From Chrysaora quinquecirrha (lineage: Eukaryota > Cnidaria > Scyphozoa > Semaeostomeae > Pelagiidae), in the NCBI GenBank assembly GCA_014526335.1, contig JACTAT010000037.1:2189777-2253776 (forward strand): a stretch of DNA of 64,000 bases. Reading direction: 5' to 3'. Both the position numbers and the translations under genes were made by a program. The notes beneath the pieces are model-generated. The model was not told the DNA's origin. It made no database searches and was given only the letters and a program-made list of their open reading frames with translations. Shown piece by piece: positions 63,925 to 64,000 of this stretch (its first letter is position 1; each line of letters opens with the position of its first letter).

Positions 63925-64000
63925 TTTCCCAATTTACAAATCAACTCCGTATTTTTACACCTACCAGCGTGGAAGAGGAGTAGGTAGTATTTTCAGGAAA
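63917..64000 (+). CDS. Minor-virion-type protein, N-terminus (runs off the window)
   Basis: Twenty-eight codons are visible. The pattern PYFYTYQRGRGVGSIFRK matches the YQRGxGxGSxxxxLFR-like opening of small Polinton/adintovirus minor virion proteins. The start overlaps the previous stop (ATGTATGA). The remainder is outside. Confidence 0.6.
   Translation, partial: MYDFPIYKSTPYFYTYQRGRGVGSIFRK

Larger units (their letters stand above)
51191..64000 (+). mobile_element. Polinton/adintovirus-like element B (runs off the window)
   Basis: The left end shares CRE/TTCAA terminal DNA with element A at 19.3 kb. The right half carries a packaging ATPase, a chromodomain integrase and capsid-region ORFs in a compact plus-strand cluster. 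These are hallmark genes of Polinton/Maverick and adintovirus elements. PolB, the major capsid and protease genes would lie beyond 64000. The exact left boundary was not resolved. Confidence 0.75.

Noticed and set aside
1..64000. CRISPR arrays, bacterial operons, riboswitches or tRNA genes
   Set aside because: Direct repeats here are satellites or transposon parts; introns and snRNA genes show a eukaryotic genome, and no tRNA cloverleaf was recognised apart from the tRNA-derived primer sites.

Overview
The window is a transposon-dense stretch of an animal, probably invertebrate, nuclear genome. Evidence for this is GT-AG introns, U1 and U2 snRNA and 5S rRNA genes, and animal-type Copia, Tx1/L1-like, Penelope-like and Polinton-like elements. 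The species cannot be named from sequence alone. Almost no ordinary host gene is visible.

Layout. 1-1619: a broken F-box-like gene. 1620-11235: a decayed Copia element whose 3' part, with flanking DNA, is tandemly duplicated in two 2.83-kb copies. Each copy also carries a captured piece of U1-5S spacer and a GGAATGNT minisatellite. 12444-19310: a complete DNA transposon with 350-bp TIRs and an 8-bp TSD, encoding a HECT ubiquitin ligase and a DDE transposase. 19319-20735: the end of a Polinton-like element with its promoter and a truncated PolB. 21444-29518: a pseudogene split by a 6.1-kb TA-flanked element (22862-28979) that carries a large zinc-finger/FEN-like protein. 29560-30698: Penelope and LINE remnants.

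30823-50875 is a nested puzzle in a tandem array of U1, 5S and U2 genes, all on the minus strand. Read on that strand, a U1 gene has its 5' end at 48590-48573. It is interrupted by a Tx1/L1-like LINE (48572-39393), which has itself been hit by a foldback element (46433-47862) and by a Penelope element with another foldback piece (about 39880-42121). U1 resumes at 39392-39280, is split again by a 7.7-kb transposon encoding a DUF6589-type protein and a RecQ helicase (31561-39279, 93-bp TIRs, 9-bp TSD), and ends at 31560-31517. The neighbouring U1 copy (49978-49839) has a second LINE 3' end at the same U1 position. This points to a U1-targeting LINE. The same copy also preserves the empty target site of the DUF6589/RecQ transposon.

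51191-64000 is one end and the structural-gene half of a second Polinton-like (adintovirus-like) element that runs off the window. It has CRE-bearing terminal DNA, satellites, a RING protein, a Fic protein, small basic proteins, a gene under heat-shock elements, a packaging ATPase, a chromodomain integrase, and capsid-region ORFs packed with ATGA stop-start overlaps. Both Polinton-like segments have a core promoter of perfect heat-shock-element arrays, CRE/CCAAT-like motifs, TATA and an initiator. This suggests that these elements are switched on by host stress.
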